Shown: positions 34,900-53,702 of the stretch, piece by piece
Numbering within the stretch: the stretch's first letter is position 1
Layout: each line of letters opens with the position of its first letter
Source: Nymphaea colorata
Lineage: Eukaryota > Streptophyta > Magnoliopsida > Nymphaeales > Nymphaeaceae
Direction: 5' to 3'
Assembly (NCBI RefSeq): GCF_008831285.2
Contig: NC_045146.1
Span: 17,229,149-17,293,148, forward strand
DNA: 64,000 nt
Translations under genes and position numbers: made by a program
The notes under the pieces: model-generated
What the model was told of the DNA's origin: nothing
Databases searched by the model: none
What the model saw: the letters and a program-made list of their open reading frames with translations, nothing else

Positions 34900-36745
34900 G
34901 GCCGTAGGGTTACTGAAGAGGTTGGAGTAGTAATGTTTGCAGATGATGTTCTGCCAAAGCTAATGGGGAGAGACCTTTTGGGCTATAAAGGAGAGTGTAG
35001 GCTGCAATGAAAATAAACAAAACGAAGTCTGAGGTATTCCACATGAACGCCATTGGGCGTCGAGCAGAGGAGCTTAGGAGGATGCTGGAGTGGCCCCTAG
35101 GTACCCTTCCTTTCTCTTACTTAGGGCTTCCGTTGGTCCATGGGTAATCTTACCGAGGCTCTTTGTCTACCCCTGCTTAGTAAGATGGACAAGAGGTTGG
35201 CGGGTTGGAAGGCCCCAGCGTGCTTATGGATCACCCTCTCTATTGGATGATGGTTTTTATGATGCTTAAATCTGTTATCAAGAAGCTTGAGCAGATTTGT
35301 ATGAGGTTTCTTTGGAATGAGGAAGGCATTGCACTATGTTAGATGGGATAGACGGCCTCCGTAGAGGTGAAGGCAGGGTTAGGTTTCAAAGATTGGAAGA
35401 CGATAACCGGGGCTTACCTAGCCGGCAGATGCTGCAGGCTATTTCTAAATGATTGTGTGCGGGCTGATCTCGTACTTGAGGAGTCATAGTATGTGGTCGT
35501 TGAGGCACTTGGGGCTGGAAGGGATTGGGTCCATCAGAAGGTGGAATGGAGAGAGGGTTAATTTCTGGCTTGACAAATGGTATGGTGAACCTTTTATTGA
35601 GAGGGTTAGTGACCTGGATTATGGAAGCGTTATGGGAGAAATGAGCCTCACAGTTAGAAAGAAGATGGATCTCATCTAGAGAGAAGGAGGGACTGAGGTA
35701 GGAAGGATGAACTGGATCTTGGGTGTTATAGAAGGGACCAGGCGGTCAATGGCACGGACAAGATTGTGTGGAGTGCAGATGGGCAGGAAGTCCTCAGGGC
35801 AGGAGATATCTGGGCCATATGCAAAAGTGAGTGAGCATGAGAAGGAGAGGTGGCATTCCGATATTTGGATTCATCATGCTCCGGAGATGGGTTGCTGGTA
35901 TTCATACCTGGCTTGTGAAGGGCGGCTTTCGACGCTGGACAAACTCCAGAAACAATGGATTTTTCCTGCTAACATGTCTCTCTTTTGCAGGAAATCGAAG
36001 GAGACTAATAGACTTGGTATCATTGAGTGCAGGATCGCTAAGGAGGTGGACCAACTCAAAGTTTGTAGTTGATAGAATACCCCAAAGGGACATTATCTTT
36101 GAGTTCAAGAGATGGATTACTATCAAGTTCAAGTGCAAGTGGATGAAAAAATGCTGGAAAATAGCATTTCTTGTGACTTGCTTGAGGCTATGGCGGCACA
36201 GGAACAGAATCTGGCATGATGGAGTGCAGTAAGTGGGAGCAGAGATCAAATTGGACATTTGGAGGACTTGCTCAGAGGTATTCGGTAACTTGAAATGGAC
36301 ATAAGACGTTCATAGGAAAGTGCACATTTGGCTTAGAACTGGTTTCTATTGCATTGATAGGAGGAGGGACTTGGAGGGGGTGGTTTTCATTAACAATGTC
36401 AACGTCAGGATCGAAGCCAAGTTTGAGTCAGTAAGCAGGACTTATTTTGGTGACTTGGTTTTGGGGGGAAGTGGTGTTTTAGACGGGGAGATGAAAGTCT
36501 TTGAGAGGTTGTTGAGCTTTCTTAAGGACTATGGGGGATATTTTCATGTGTCTTTCACAAACGTTGCCTTTGTCTGGAGGACTAGGCAATATTTGGAAGG
36601 AAGGAGGAGAGTGGCATGAGGGCAATAATGTTCTACAGCACGTTCTTGATCGTATGCCAGTGGATAGAGGATGTGAAGATTGGTAATTTTGTGTAATACC
36701 AATTTTTCTCCTTCCTTTGTACATCATATTTGTGATTAATAAAGG
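34900..36745 (+). mobile_element. Decayed LINE (non-LTR retrotransposon), 3' part
   Basis: Out-of-frame fragments follow the order of a plant L1-type ORF2. The reverse-transcriptase catalytic box reads GVVMFADDVL (FADD codons 34936-34947). Next come MKINKTKSEVFHMN and PFSYLGLPLVHG (35007-35147), then MDKRLAGWKAP, VIKKLEQICMRFLWN, and NGERVNFWLDKWYGEPF near 35550. A zf-RVT-like segment (GRLSTLDKLQKQWIFPANMS, 35920-35975) and a Trp/Arg-rich tail (LRLWRHRNRIWHDG) follow. Several frameshifts and stops break it, and the 5' part (endonuclease) is absent. It ends near TGATTAATAAAGG (36732-36745). It lies about 0.7 kb downstream of BPC in the same orientation. Not functional. Confidence 0.8.
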
Positions 36746-36957
36746 TAGGATGCTTATCCCCCAACAAGCTGTTGCTGCAAGTGAAAGAGCCAGGCTTAGA
36801 CCAACGGTGGAGGCTTTAGCCTCACTGGGTTAGGTGTGAGCATTCTTTCCTACCAACTAAGTCTGCACAGAGGGCTGACATAATAGATGGCGCAAAAGCT
36901 GGTAGGTGGCTAGTTCTTGTTTCAAGTTTTTAGTGCCTTCATTTTTTGTGTTGCAAA

Positions 36958-37019
36958 GGGGGAGTGAAGCACTGACATGCAAGTTGAAGGGGGAGTGAAG
37001 CACTGACATGCAAGTTGAA
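36958..37019. repeat. 31-bp perfect tandem duplication
   Basis: 36958-36988 and 36989-37019 are identical (GGGGGAGTGAAGCACTGACA and following). Confidence 0.95.
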
Positions 37020-37577
37020 TCATTACCTTGAGACATTAAAAACAGGATAGTATCCTAAAGGGATAAGGGGAAGGTCCTAGAGGGAAAAGAGGAAAGGTGG
37101 ATGCTTCCACTTTTTTGTTGGATGGTAAAATGAAATACTTCTGCTCACATGAAGGATAAAATACTTATTGAGCTCACCTAACAACAAATTTTATATAGAA
37201 GATGTTTAGGGCTTTGTTGACCTTTCAAAGGGACAATTCACAATCTGAAGCTTGATCATTTTCCTGTCCTTCCTGCCCAGTTCCACCACGTTTCTGATTT
37301 TAACCTTCCAAATGGACAAACTTTGAACTAAGAAAATTCAAGAGGCTTGGTACTCTTAAGCATTTGAAATCCATGTATGGAGATTTGGCAAATTTCTTCA
37401 TCCCGGATGCATAACATGATAACATTAAATCCTATATCGAACAGCCTGGAGAAGTCCATGCAAAGGACAATTCCCTTCTTCTTTTTAAGTTCCCTCTAGT
37501 GCCGTCGCTGAAAGCGCTGCTGTAGATGTTCATAATGGTTACCCCAAGTCAGGCCAAAACAAGAAATCTCACAAGCA

Positions 37578-37727
37578 ATCAAACCATAAAGAAGCCTCAT
37601 ACATATCCATAGTTATTACAATTGGAAGGCATGAAAGAGAATTGGCTTCTCTATCAAACCATAAAGAACCCTCATATATATCCATAGTTATTACAATTGG
37701 AAGGCATGAAACAGAATTGGCTTCTCT
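37578..37727. repeat. 75-bp tandem duplication
   Basis: 37578-37652 and 37653-37727 differ at only a few positions; both contain TCCATAGTTATTACAATTGG. Confidence 0.95.
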
Positions 37728-38390
37728 ACATTAGCAACAAACCAAGCATTCAAACGGGTAATTTTTTAGTGTGTGGTGGATGTAATCTGGAGAAAAAGAA
37801 GTGGTATATATAATCTTAAAACAAAAGGAAAAGAGCTGCAGAAAGGTCCAGAACACTTTTTTTCAATCTACAAGCACAGAAAGCGCTTGCAAGCTGAGAT
37901 ACGCAACACATGCAGTGGTCAAAAGCTTTCCAAAGAAACATCAGAGATCTGCAGACTGCAGATGACAACGACGGCATGGCTTTCTTACAACAATCAGCAT
38001 CTTATTTGTTGAATTTTGGCCATTTCACGTATACATTTACTGTCTATGTTAAGAAACGTATGTCGGACGAAATTTGAACATTGTTCAGGTTTCTTAGAAC
38101 ACGAGAAACAATGTCACCTTGAGGGAATTTAAAAATTAAAAGCAAAGTATATTACTACGTCGGGTAGAAGCTGGGCTCCCTTTGTTCGTTAAAGGGACAT
38201 GCCCAGAGAGAACATGAAGCTGTAATGAAGTGTTGGTTAATGAAGTTTTGAATTTTCTTAGCTCTTTTGGGCCCCAACTGAGTCTGATTTCTTATGCAGT
38301 TAGCAGATCTGAATCTGACCCATTTACAGTGATCATGACGTGCACTAGACAACAAAAATCCACAATCATCATATTGAGTACACTTAACTT

Positions 38391-38522
38391 AAACAAAAAA
38401 GTTTCCTACCACTAAAAAAATATGATCTTGGTTCTGCAATGTAAGAACTATAACATAAACAAAAAAGTTTCCTACCACTAAAAAAGTATGATCTTGGTTC
38501 TGCAATTGTAAGAATTATAACT
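38391..38522. repeat. 66-bp tandem duplication
   Basis: 38391-38456 and 38457-38522 share GTTTCCTACCACTAAAAAA and TATGATCTTGGTTCTGCAAT with few differences. Confidence 0.95.
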
Positions 38523-38610
38523 CGTGTGTGAGTTTTTTTTTTCCTTGCTTATGTACATCATCCAATTTGGTTGAAAAAGAAGCAACTTAAGGATATTTAT
38601 TTTTGCCTCC

Positions 38611-38700
38611 AAGGGCATAGAGCAACCGGGTGTTAAGGCAGCTCACACTCAAGGGATTAGAGGTTTGAATTCTGTGGTCATTGTCATGTTTTAGTCTGTA
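38611..38700 (+). mobile_element. tRNA-derived SINE-like element
   Basis: A-box-like TAGAGCAACCGG (38618-38629), then GGCAGCTCACACTCAAGGGA, then B box AGGTTTGAATTCT (38661-38673). The middle block is shared with the minus-strand copy at 20310-20406. Confidence 0.6.
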
Positions 38701-40640
<1,940 letters not shown>

Positions 40641-40676
40641 ACAGACCACAAAATAGAGAGAGAGAGAGAGAGAGAG

Positions 40677-41470
40677 TCACAACCCTACCCGCAGCCTTTA
40701 ACTTTCAACACCGAATACCGAATAGAGAGTAATACCCATAAGAATCAAACTTGAGAACCACAACTTCAACCAGTTACGTTACATGCCAGTTGGTGAGAGA
40801 AAGAAAGGGAGATTTTAAACAATAAAGAGTCTAATCAATGTAAGGCCACAAAAGAATTGAAAGGTTGATAAAATGAGGATCATGTGAGCCTGATGGTCAA
40901 GGTAAAGAAGGAAACTTAATTTGAAAACGTTTTACTCATCATACTCATTTAACTCAGTTTAAGCTGATAGAAATGAGCTTCTCGTCAGCCGTTCAAAGGC
41001 TTGAATGTGTTTCTAAGAACATCGAAATTATAGTTTTTTTCCTTGCTATCTATCCTGAGAACTTAATCATGTGTTTGAATTTTCTTTCCCTTTCATTATT
41101 TCTGTTTTGGAGGAAGAACAAATGGACCGTGGACCCTCTTTTATTTATTGCCTTCTTTTTTCTTTTTCCTCTTTCGCATGATCTCTCGAGTGAAGGCCAA
41201 AGCCCCATCCCTTTCCTTACCTCCTTAGGGTCCTCGGTTGTTTTGGTGCCTCGAGGTAGACGTTTTGCTATGCACTATTTGCATATCGTTACTTATCCCC
41301 TTCTTTTTGCGGCACAGAAGGTTGATACCACAAGAGATTGAAACAGAAACTGTCCGCATACCAGCCCCTGCCTCGGCCGTTGCACCAACCACTTTGGGGA
41401 TCTTTTCTTTTTCCTCTTACTATCATAATGATTAAAGCGATATCTCAGCATCTTATCCCAGAATTCTTCT
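40677..41470. other. Intergenic stretch, no gene recognised
   Basis: A plus-strand frame at 40973-41341 lacks any recognisable domain and is rich in Phe and Leu from T-rich DNA. I do not call it a gene. Confidence 0.4.
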
Positions 41471-41473
41471 TTA

Positions 41474-41773
41474 AGGGTGTTTGATGGCCTTGAATTTTGA
41501 TTGGAGATTTAAAATCTTAGAAACAAAATTATACCTGAAACTGGAATTCTAACGAAAATTATAGTTCTAGCTTCCCTTTGTGTTTGGTAGTTTATAATTT
41601 TTAGCCTAAAATTGAAAATGAAGTGTTTGATATAACAATAATTAAATTTTGATCAAGGATGAGCGTATAATTCTGAAACCAAAATTCTTTGTGTGATAAC
41701 ACAATTCCCATTCCATCACAAATGAGAATTTTAATTCTACAACTGTGCAATTTCAGCCTCATCAAACACCCCC
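41474..41773. mobile_element. MITE with TTA target duplication (PIF/Harbinger-like)
   Basis: The 300-bp element starts AGGGTGTTTGATGG and ends CATCAAACACCCCC, inverted repeats of at least 12 bp. TTA flanks both ends (41471-41473 and 41774-41776). The interior is AT-rich with repeated GAATT/AATTC words and no coding capacity. Terminus type and TTA duplication fit Tourist-like MITEs. Confidence 0.8.
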
Positions 41774-41776
41774 TTA

Positions 41777-44640
41777 GCCGGATGTTGGGTCCAAATGGAA
41801 ATGCCACTTCCACATTGGGAACCTTTAAGTTACCAATGTGCTATGGCACATTGGTCTGCACATCTTAGATCAAACTCTTATTGGTTTCTGCTTGGACTTG
41901 TGTATCTATTACGGCTCCAAATTTGGACAGATCTGGTTTGAAGATCATGTCGTTTTCCATATTGCCAAATTCAATTCCAATTGGACCTCCTATGTTCTTT
42001 CAGATGTTTCAAGTTGGACCCATTTGCAGCCAATCGCTGGTAAATCAAATTTGAATTTTCACTTGGAATAATTCTGCCAGCTTAGATTCCAATCTTACCA
42101 CAAAAAAGTACCAATTAATTTTGGCAAATAAGAAACATACACTAGACACCGACACAACTCTGAACTTTAGGAACATGAAAATGGAGGCAGGAGCTTCAGC
42201 TCTTACTTGGGTGTCGAGATACTCCTCTCGCTCACTTGGATCAATGAAAAGAAACACAACGTAGAAGTCTGTGGAGATTATTGGGAGATAGAGGCACTAA
42301 ATTTATCCCAACAATTTCGATTAAGCAGTTGATAAAAAGAATGGCGCTTGAGCTACCAACAAAATGCTTTGATAAAAACTAAACCTCTTAAATTTGTATT
42401 AAAAACTCTTCAATCAAAATGTGAACTTTCCAATGTATTGATAAATATTAATTCAAATAAATCATTTTTGTAAAAAAATTAGTCTTTCTATTATCGAGTT
42501 TTGATGTTAAGAGTTGTTGATTTTCAATTTTTTTTAAATATATATATATATATATATATATTCATCCAATCACTTTTAAGATCACATCTATAAGGTTAGA
42601 TTGCATCAAAATATTTTAATTTTCAACCAGTCTGATTTTTTTGTCTCTGACCCAAATGGCTTGGTTTGTACCAACTTATATATATATATATAGATAGAGT
42701 GTGGTTCAGGTTTCTTAAGCTGCTGAATGGGCCACAATGTGGTTGTCTCTTGGAGGTTACAATTCCAATAAGCAGCAAAGGCAATATCATTACATGCAAT
42801 ATTGACGTGTTTGCAGTGCATGGCCCCATGGTATAATAATGTGACCAAATTATTGGCCTTATCATCTTGTTCATGGCATTTGCTCTCTCCCCTTAAACCA
42901 TAAAAGAACATGTGGATGTCGTTCATTTGTAAGCTTAGTTCTGCAGATCTAGTTTTATGTCCATAGATTCTTTTCAAATTAGGCATTTAGCCAATATGCT
43001 TTAAGCAAATGAAATATGGAAAAAGAAATAATATTTGACAACATCATACCAAAATAATTTATTTTGCCGTTTGTCTTGACACACTATCTCGTCAACATCA
43101 TACCAAACTTCTACCTTTAGATATTGAGAAATACTTTATAAAATTGATTTCAAAATTTAGATGTGTTTTGACAACAATCGCGTCGTAATTAGCTCAAGAT
43201 CTCAACTTCCACTCATGGTAGAAAAACCAACTCGAGCAAGTCAAATCAATTCTTTTCCATTTCCCTTTTTATTATTAAAGAAGAATCTCACTTTATTGAC
43301 AACTCTCGAATAAAAGGCCGCTTTATCTCTTGGCCGCTAGCTTTCGATAACATATATCACTCAGTTAGAATGAGAAAGGAAAAAAGAGAAAGCGATGTCT
43401 TTAGATTATGTTTATTTAGTCACTGGTTTGAGATCCTTCATGATCTGAGATCATTAGAAGTTCAAATCTATAGATTTAAGGTTGGATTGTTCCTTCATTC
43501 CATTTTAAATTACTGAAAATTTAAACTGAGAACCTTCCAAAACACATCCTTTAATCAACATTGAATCCAAAAACCCATCTGATACACATGAAATTAGTAT
43601 GAAGAAAAAAACATAGGAAGTTATCTTCCCATGTAAAGCGATTTAACTCGAGATTGTCGTTAAGACTACTTTTAAAGAACAGATTTAACTCGACGCGTGT
43701 TTGCTCCGGCGATCAAGCCGGCATTGACGAGCGGCTCCGGACAGAGCGAAGGGTGGGCCGGCAGCCAATCGTCTTGCGCAACGTCGCCTTCCCGAAGCTA
43801 GGAAGTGGGACCCACAACAAATATAAACGGTGACATCAGCAAATAATGTTCCCCACGACTCTGTAGAGAGAAACAAGAGCCGTAAAGGTGGCTCCCACGA
43901 CCACCAGGACTCGTTAAACGGTACGTTCCCGAGACCCAAATTCGTAACTTCACCGGTAAAAAAAAAATATTTTAATAGAAATTCAAGGTCAAATCTATTC
44001 TCCCACCTTACTATTAACCAACGGCAAGAATGCTTAGAGGTGTTTTTTTATAAATAAAAATTTTAAAAAAATTCTAAAACTGTAGTAAAAGTACCAAAAT
44101 GTCCTTACGCAAACCATGCCGGCCAGGAAAAAGAGAAGAAAAGAGGGGATGGAAAAATCGGAGAGGGTCCACGTGGAGTTCACGGCGTGATTGACGGCGG
44201 TTGGGCGTTGGCGGGAGAAGTCGCCAGTCATCGACCAATCTGACATTGACCGCCTTGACGGCACTCAGCCGACACGAGAGCGGAGATCACGACGGTGGAA
44301 ATGGGGGGGGGGGGAAGAAGCTGGTCGCGCGGGGGAAAATGGTAAGAAATAGATGGGTTCAGACAGAAAATTTAAGTCTCACAAATTACACTGACCCGCC
44401 CCTTCGGTTTAAAATAATTTCCAAATACCTCGGTTTCACTAATTTTCCGAAAGAAGAAAGTCGTCGGCCCCTCGTTCTGGTATTTGATATGATTACTGGG
44501 GCCGGATAAAAGTTTCTAAGGGAAGGAAGCCAGTGAAATGCAAAATCATGAAATAAAGCGCGGGCGCGACGAAAATAGCGGGAAATGAGGGTCAGCATTT
44601 AAGAGGGGGGAGGTGTGGGATGGAGCAGGACGTCACCCCC
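41777..44640. other. Intergenic stretch, becoming GC-rich towards the bZIP gene
   Basis: Contains (TA)n at about 42538-42561. A minus-strand frame at 42606-42986 has balanced composition but no domain I recognise. From 43690 onwards there are GC-rich patches, a G-box CACGTG at 44170-44175 and a G-run at 44305-44315. No gene is supported. Confidence 0.4.
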
Positions 44641-45452
44641 TAAATTTAATCCGAATGAAAATGTGGAATGAAATCCGGGAAGGCGGGGGGCGGAGATGAG
44701 ATCGGGAAGTGCCGTGACCCTCTCCGGCGATCGACGAGCAGGTAGCTCCGACTCTCCGATCTCGAGCTCGCGCTGTGGTTCTTAGCGCACCGTCAGCTCT
44801 CCGAGGTACTGGACTCTGTGGTTTTCCGGCGAGAATCCGTGGTCTTCCAGCGGCATTGTGGTTGCCGGTCGCCGGGCTCAGTGGGGTTTAGGCCCCCTCT
44901 CAACGGTCGGTGCTGCATCCTCCGCTGGGTCCGGTGCATTCTTCTCCTTTTTGGAGTATTTTTATGGTTTAGCTCTTGGGTTTTCGCTTTTCGAAGTACT
45001 AGTGCCACGTTCTGCTTCTTCTACTTCTTCTGTAATCTTGTCTTGTCCCCAAAGGGCAAAGGCGTTCATTTCTGCTCTTCTGGTTGTTCCATTTTTTCCT
45101 CCCCTCTTGTTTCTCTGCTGACTGCTGTGGTTTGGAGAAATCCGGGGTTTCTGAAGAACCTGAGTTGGAGTGACGATTTTTGCGTCAGAGTGGGTGGTGC
45201 ATAGAGAGTTAACCGGATTTTTGGCGAACTTGAACGGCAGGAGTGCCGGAGTCGGTGATCGAGCTGAAAAGTGTCGTTCCTTTCCTCGGATTTATGAATT
45301 TCGAGGGAATTGGGGGTTTCGAAAGCGTCTGAGTGAGTGGGGGTGTGAGTTTTACGTGGGGAGTTGAGTACAGGATAGACGTAGACTGTCGTGGTGTCTG
45401 TCAATAGAAGGAAAGTATAGGGGAAGGAGAAAGGGTGGGGGGCTTGATTTTC
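44641..45452 (+). other. Promoter-proximal region and 5' leader of the bZIP gene
   Basis: The transition from AT-rich to GC-rich sequence near 44640-44760 probably marks promoter and start site. If the leader is unspliced it contains at least two upstream ATGs: 44964 (ATG GTT TAG) and 45294 (12 codons then TGA). Either could lower translation of the main frame. The exact start site is unknown. Confidence 0.4.
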
Positions 45453-50362
<4,910 letters not shown>

Positions 50363-52487
50363 GATGTAACAACAAGAAGATATCACGAGAACCGATGGCC
50401 AGAAAAAAGAGTGCAAAACTAAGGAAACCAATAGTTATATTTAGATGTAGTGTATTGTGTCTGCTGCTGTAGTTCGTCTGCCAGCAAGTTGTATGTTATT
50501 TGTAACCCTCGGGATATCTTATCTGAACAAAGGTTCACTGTTTTGAAAGGGTTTGTATTGTTTTGGTTAATGCCTTCGAGCCCATGTTGCGATTATTGTG
50601 GTCAGTGGCTATAGCAGAACGCAGATGATTATTCTTATACTTCGTTGTTTTTGTTGTCATCTTCAATTTTTTTCCTCTTTTCATTTTTTGTAAGTTCAGT
50701 CTGAGAAGACGGTTCCAGTGTACATTACAACACCTATCTTCTTTTTTCCTGTTTGTGGTATTGGAGCAAAGTAACATTTAATCGTATTCATTTAAGTATG
50801 CCAACTTTGATGAGATGGTTTGCCTAATGGGGATGCCTATCACGATAAGACGGTAGCACGTTGTTTCCCTCGTTATTATGCACAATCTAGATGTGATGTT
50901 TTTGTCGCGCATTTATTGTCGTGTCGTTCATGGATAAGTCATGGTCTGCTTGTACTTGTCCATGTCCATGACTAGGAAAGATCCGAACAAATCAAACAAC
51001 GGACGTCCAGGCTAATAGCTCGGACTCAGTTCTGTCCATCTGGCTACAAGTATGATTTGGTCAATTTTTGATAAATAAGCGGATAAAATCAAAATGTTCG
51101 ATCAATGTACATCTCGGCGTTTGTTGCATCTTTGTTGTCTGTTGGGTTATAGGTACGGCTTTATCTCTTTATGGACAATTCAGCATGCTTCTAATTACCA
51201 ACTACACATTTTGAAAGTAGTTGAAGAGAAACGGAAGCACTCGTTGTTCTAGCACCTGAGCATAGAGAAGCCCTACATTGTTACCGAGTTGATCTTCTTG
51301 CGGCAGGAATATTTTTGAAGTTTTTAATTCAAAAACTTCCTAAGGTAGTAAGTAACCTACCTACATTTCTGATTGTAAAGAAGGCAAAAAGAAGAAAGAA
51401 AGAAAGAGCATTCACGCTGAAGCTCGCGTGTGATGAAGGAAGACATGATCCAAAAATTCAATAAACAAAGTTCCCATCGTATGGTACTGCAATAAGGTGG
51501 GAGTTACGAGACTTATTGCCATTCACACACACACACACACAAAAGTGCCTTTAAGAAGCGCGCACTTTGTGGGTTCCCTCCCAAAGTGAGCTTCAAGGTA
51601 AAACGCGTGAAGAGAAAGATTACTTTTCTTTAGAAAGGCCGTTTCTTTCGGTGATCTTGTAGGAGTGTGAATTACTGAACATTGTTCGTTGTATTGTTCT
51701 CACTTTTTCTCCAATTTTGATAGGAAGCTGGGTTGGGCATTAGAACAAGATTCTATTATCCAAACCAACTTCCAAATTTGTTTGGCTCACGTCCCCGTTG
51801 GTACATTTAGCTCCACTTTGTAGCCTCGAGAATCCAAGGACATGCTGGAGTTGAAAAGAGAAGTAGCCCCTTCTTTGGTGCCAAACTTGGTCCCAGTTTT
51901 TCAGAGACATTGTGCTATAACGCCGTGCATGAGAGTTAAATTTTCCCAGGCAGTCTCCTTCCATGTCGAGATATCTAAGATGTTAACGCTCAATGCAAAC
52001 GAGGACCATAATTCAAGAAAATAGCCTTTGAAATGAAGGATGCTTGAAAGATTTGGTTGTGATTTATTAACTACGTTAATTTGTTTATAATAACATTTCA
52101 AGTTTTCATGGTGGAAGGTATAAATTTATACAAGTTCATGACTTCACACGAGGTATTTTCAACCACACACACGTCTGGCTCTTTTAAGTCATTTATACGA
52201 TGTTTTAGAGTATATTAACAACTCAAAAGCAAGCAGGCAATGGCTTGAATTGGGTAGCAACCTAATCTATATTCGATAGCATGTGGTGTTGGTACTGATG
52301 ATATTCCAAAACAAACTGTGACAGTTCTTGAATTTTTATGATCTTGATAATTTAAGATGTTGTGTAGTGAAGTCCCCATTATAGTTATTAATAAAATAAA
52401 CAACCAGCACTGCTAATGCAACGGAACACTGAAGCGTCCTTGATGGAGATCGTACGGCATTTCAAGTTTCAACAATGAAGGGGACTT
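50363..52487 (+). other. 3' flank of bZIP and intergenic stretch
   Basis: The 3' UTR is expected in the first few hundred bases. A short (AC)n lies at 51526-51540. Short frames only, none recognised. Confidence 0.4.
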
Positions 52488-52705
52488 GAGCGGAGCCAGG
52501 AATTTTTATTTTTTTAACGTAGGGAGCCGACGACAACAAAGGACATGAATAAATTAATTTGCTGAGAGATTTTGACAGGGCCAGCTGCATTTTCAAAATT
52601 TTTACAAGGCCAAATTATAAATTTTGAACATTTTAAAAGGAAATTTCATATTTTTCAAAATCTTAGGAGAGCCATGGCCCCTGACGACCCCCTTCCCTCC
52701 GTGGC
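52488..52705 (+). repeat. GGCGGAGCCA-type dispersed repeat
   Basis: Starts GAGCGGAGCCAGGAATTTTT and ends in a block with GAGAGCCATGGCCCCTGACG and CTCCGTGGCTCA. The core is AT-rich with several AAATTT words. It resembles, inverted, the repeat at 10985-11165 and belongs to the same broad type as the 8.5 kb MITEs. Confidence 0.45.
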
Positions 52706-53292
52706 TCATGGGAGCCTCTTGATGACTGTCATGTCGAATTGAAGCATTCATGGCTCTCAAAGTATAGATTTCTACGGTTGTTCAACAACCACTTGACCTT
52801 TTTGACACATATTTATTGTTTCTCATTTAATTTATTTTATGACTCTGATAAATGCACCCAAATCTCGCAGCATAAATGTCAACTTAATTAGATGAAAAAA
52901 AAAAAAGAAGAAAGGAAGAAGTGGGGAGTATCTTACCAAAGTATTTCTTGTATATCGCCCTCCCTAAACCCATTAAGGACAGTGCTAGCTAATTTCAATG
53001 TAATAATCATGAGTTCGTTCATTTTAGATAATAATATATTAGCTACCCTACTTTTACAATCATACTTTGCAGATTAAGTCAGAAAAACCCAACTTAGATC
53101 ATCAACTTAGTCAATACTTCTTAGTTCATCCTCAAATACGCACAATCGATAAACCTCCGACGAGTCCTAGTTGACAAATCCAACCTCTAGTCTTGTGTTT
53201 GGAGAAAGATTCGCCTTCACTTTAACCTTGGTGAGCAGCTCCCTGTGATGCATGTTCACTCAGCAAAATTCATCATGTTACTTGAGAGAGTA
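52706..53292. other. Intergenic stretch, no gene
   Basis: AT-rich, no features recognised. Confidence 0.4.
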
Positions 53293-53440
53293 TTTGGCAA
53301 CGTGAACGCTGTGTTGATATTTCTTGAATCTGTCTCAAAGATTGAGACATATCATGAAACACTGGGTTCTAGTGTTTCATAAATTTATCCTAATATTTGA
53401 GACAGACACATAAAACACTAATGCAATGTTCCGGTAAGCA
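53293..53440. mobile_element. MITE-like element with a two-step stem-loop
   Basis: TCTGTCTCAAA (53329-53339) pairs with TTTGAGACAGA (53396-53406), and ATGAAACACT (53354-53363) pairs perfectly with AGTGTTTCAT (53371-53380) across a 7-nt loop. The left end TTTGGCAA resembles that of the 494-653 element. Outer termini are degenerate. Confidence 0.5.
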
Positions 53441-53486
53441 ACCAACCATTAAAAATTCCTATATGCCTTTCTATTTAACTCATTCA

Positions 53487-53702
53487 TCATTCTCCCTTTC
53501 CTGACACCATTTTCTTCAATGAGTTAAATGAATTAAAGCTGATAGTCTCATGGACTAACTTAAGTAGAAAAGCAGGGATAGGTATGCCAAGTGCAACAGT
53601 AAATGGTAGGGCAGAATATGTCAACAACAACCCAGCAGTATTTGTGATGTGGATTCCACCTTCCGGAAACTTCCAATATCTCACTTGTGTTTTGTCCGGC
53701 AT
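53487..53702 (-). CDS. Unassigned 71-codon ORF
   Basis: ATG-led frame with a hydrophobic stretch (AGLLLTYSALPFTVALGIPI) that could span a membrane. No family recognised and no flanking splice-linked exons found. It lies directly beside the stem-loop element and could be a fragment of a mobile element or chance. Confidence 0.15.
   Translation of the reverse strand: MPDKTQVRYWKFPEGGIHITNTAGLLLTYSALPFTVALGIPIPAFLLKLVHETISFNSFNSLKKMVSGKGE

Larger units (their letters stand above)
36746..38610. other. Intergenic stretch with tandem duplications, no gene
   Basis: Contains three separate tandem duplications listed below and a segment (37060-37180) that resembles 7880-8000 (both have a GAGGAAxGGTGGA-type start and AAATACTT), suggesting a further diverged repeat. 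No coding gene recognised. Confidence 0.4.

Noticed and set aside
42606-42986. 126-codon minus-strand ORF
   Set aside because: Balanced composition but no recognisable domain, and the end runs into a TA repeat; too weak to call.
45435-45452. Earlier start for the bZIP protein (MGGLIF...)
   Set aside because: The codon at 45435 is GTG, not ATG; the first ATG in frame is 45453.
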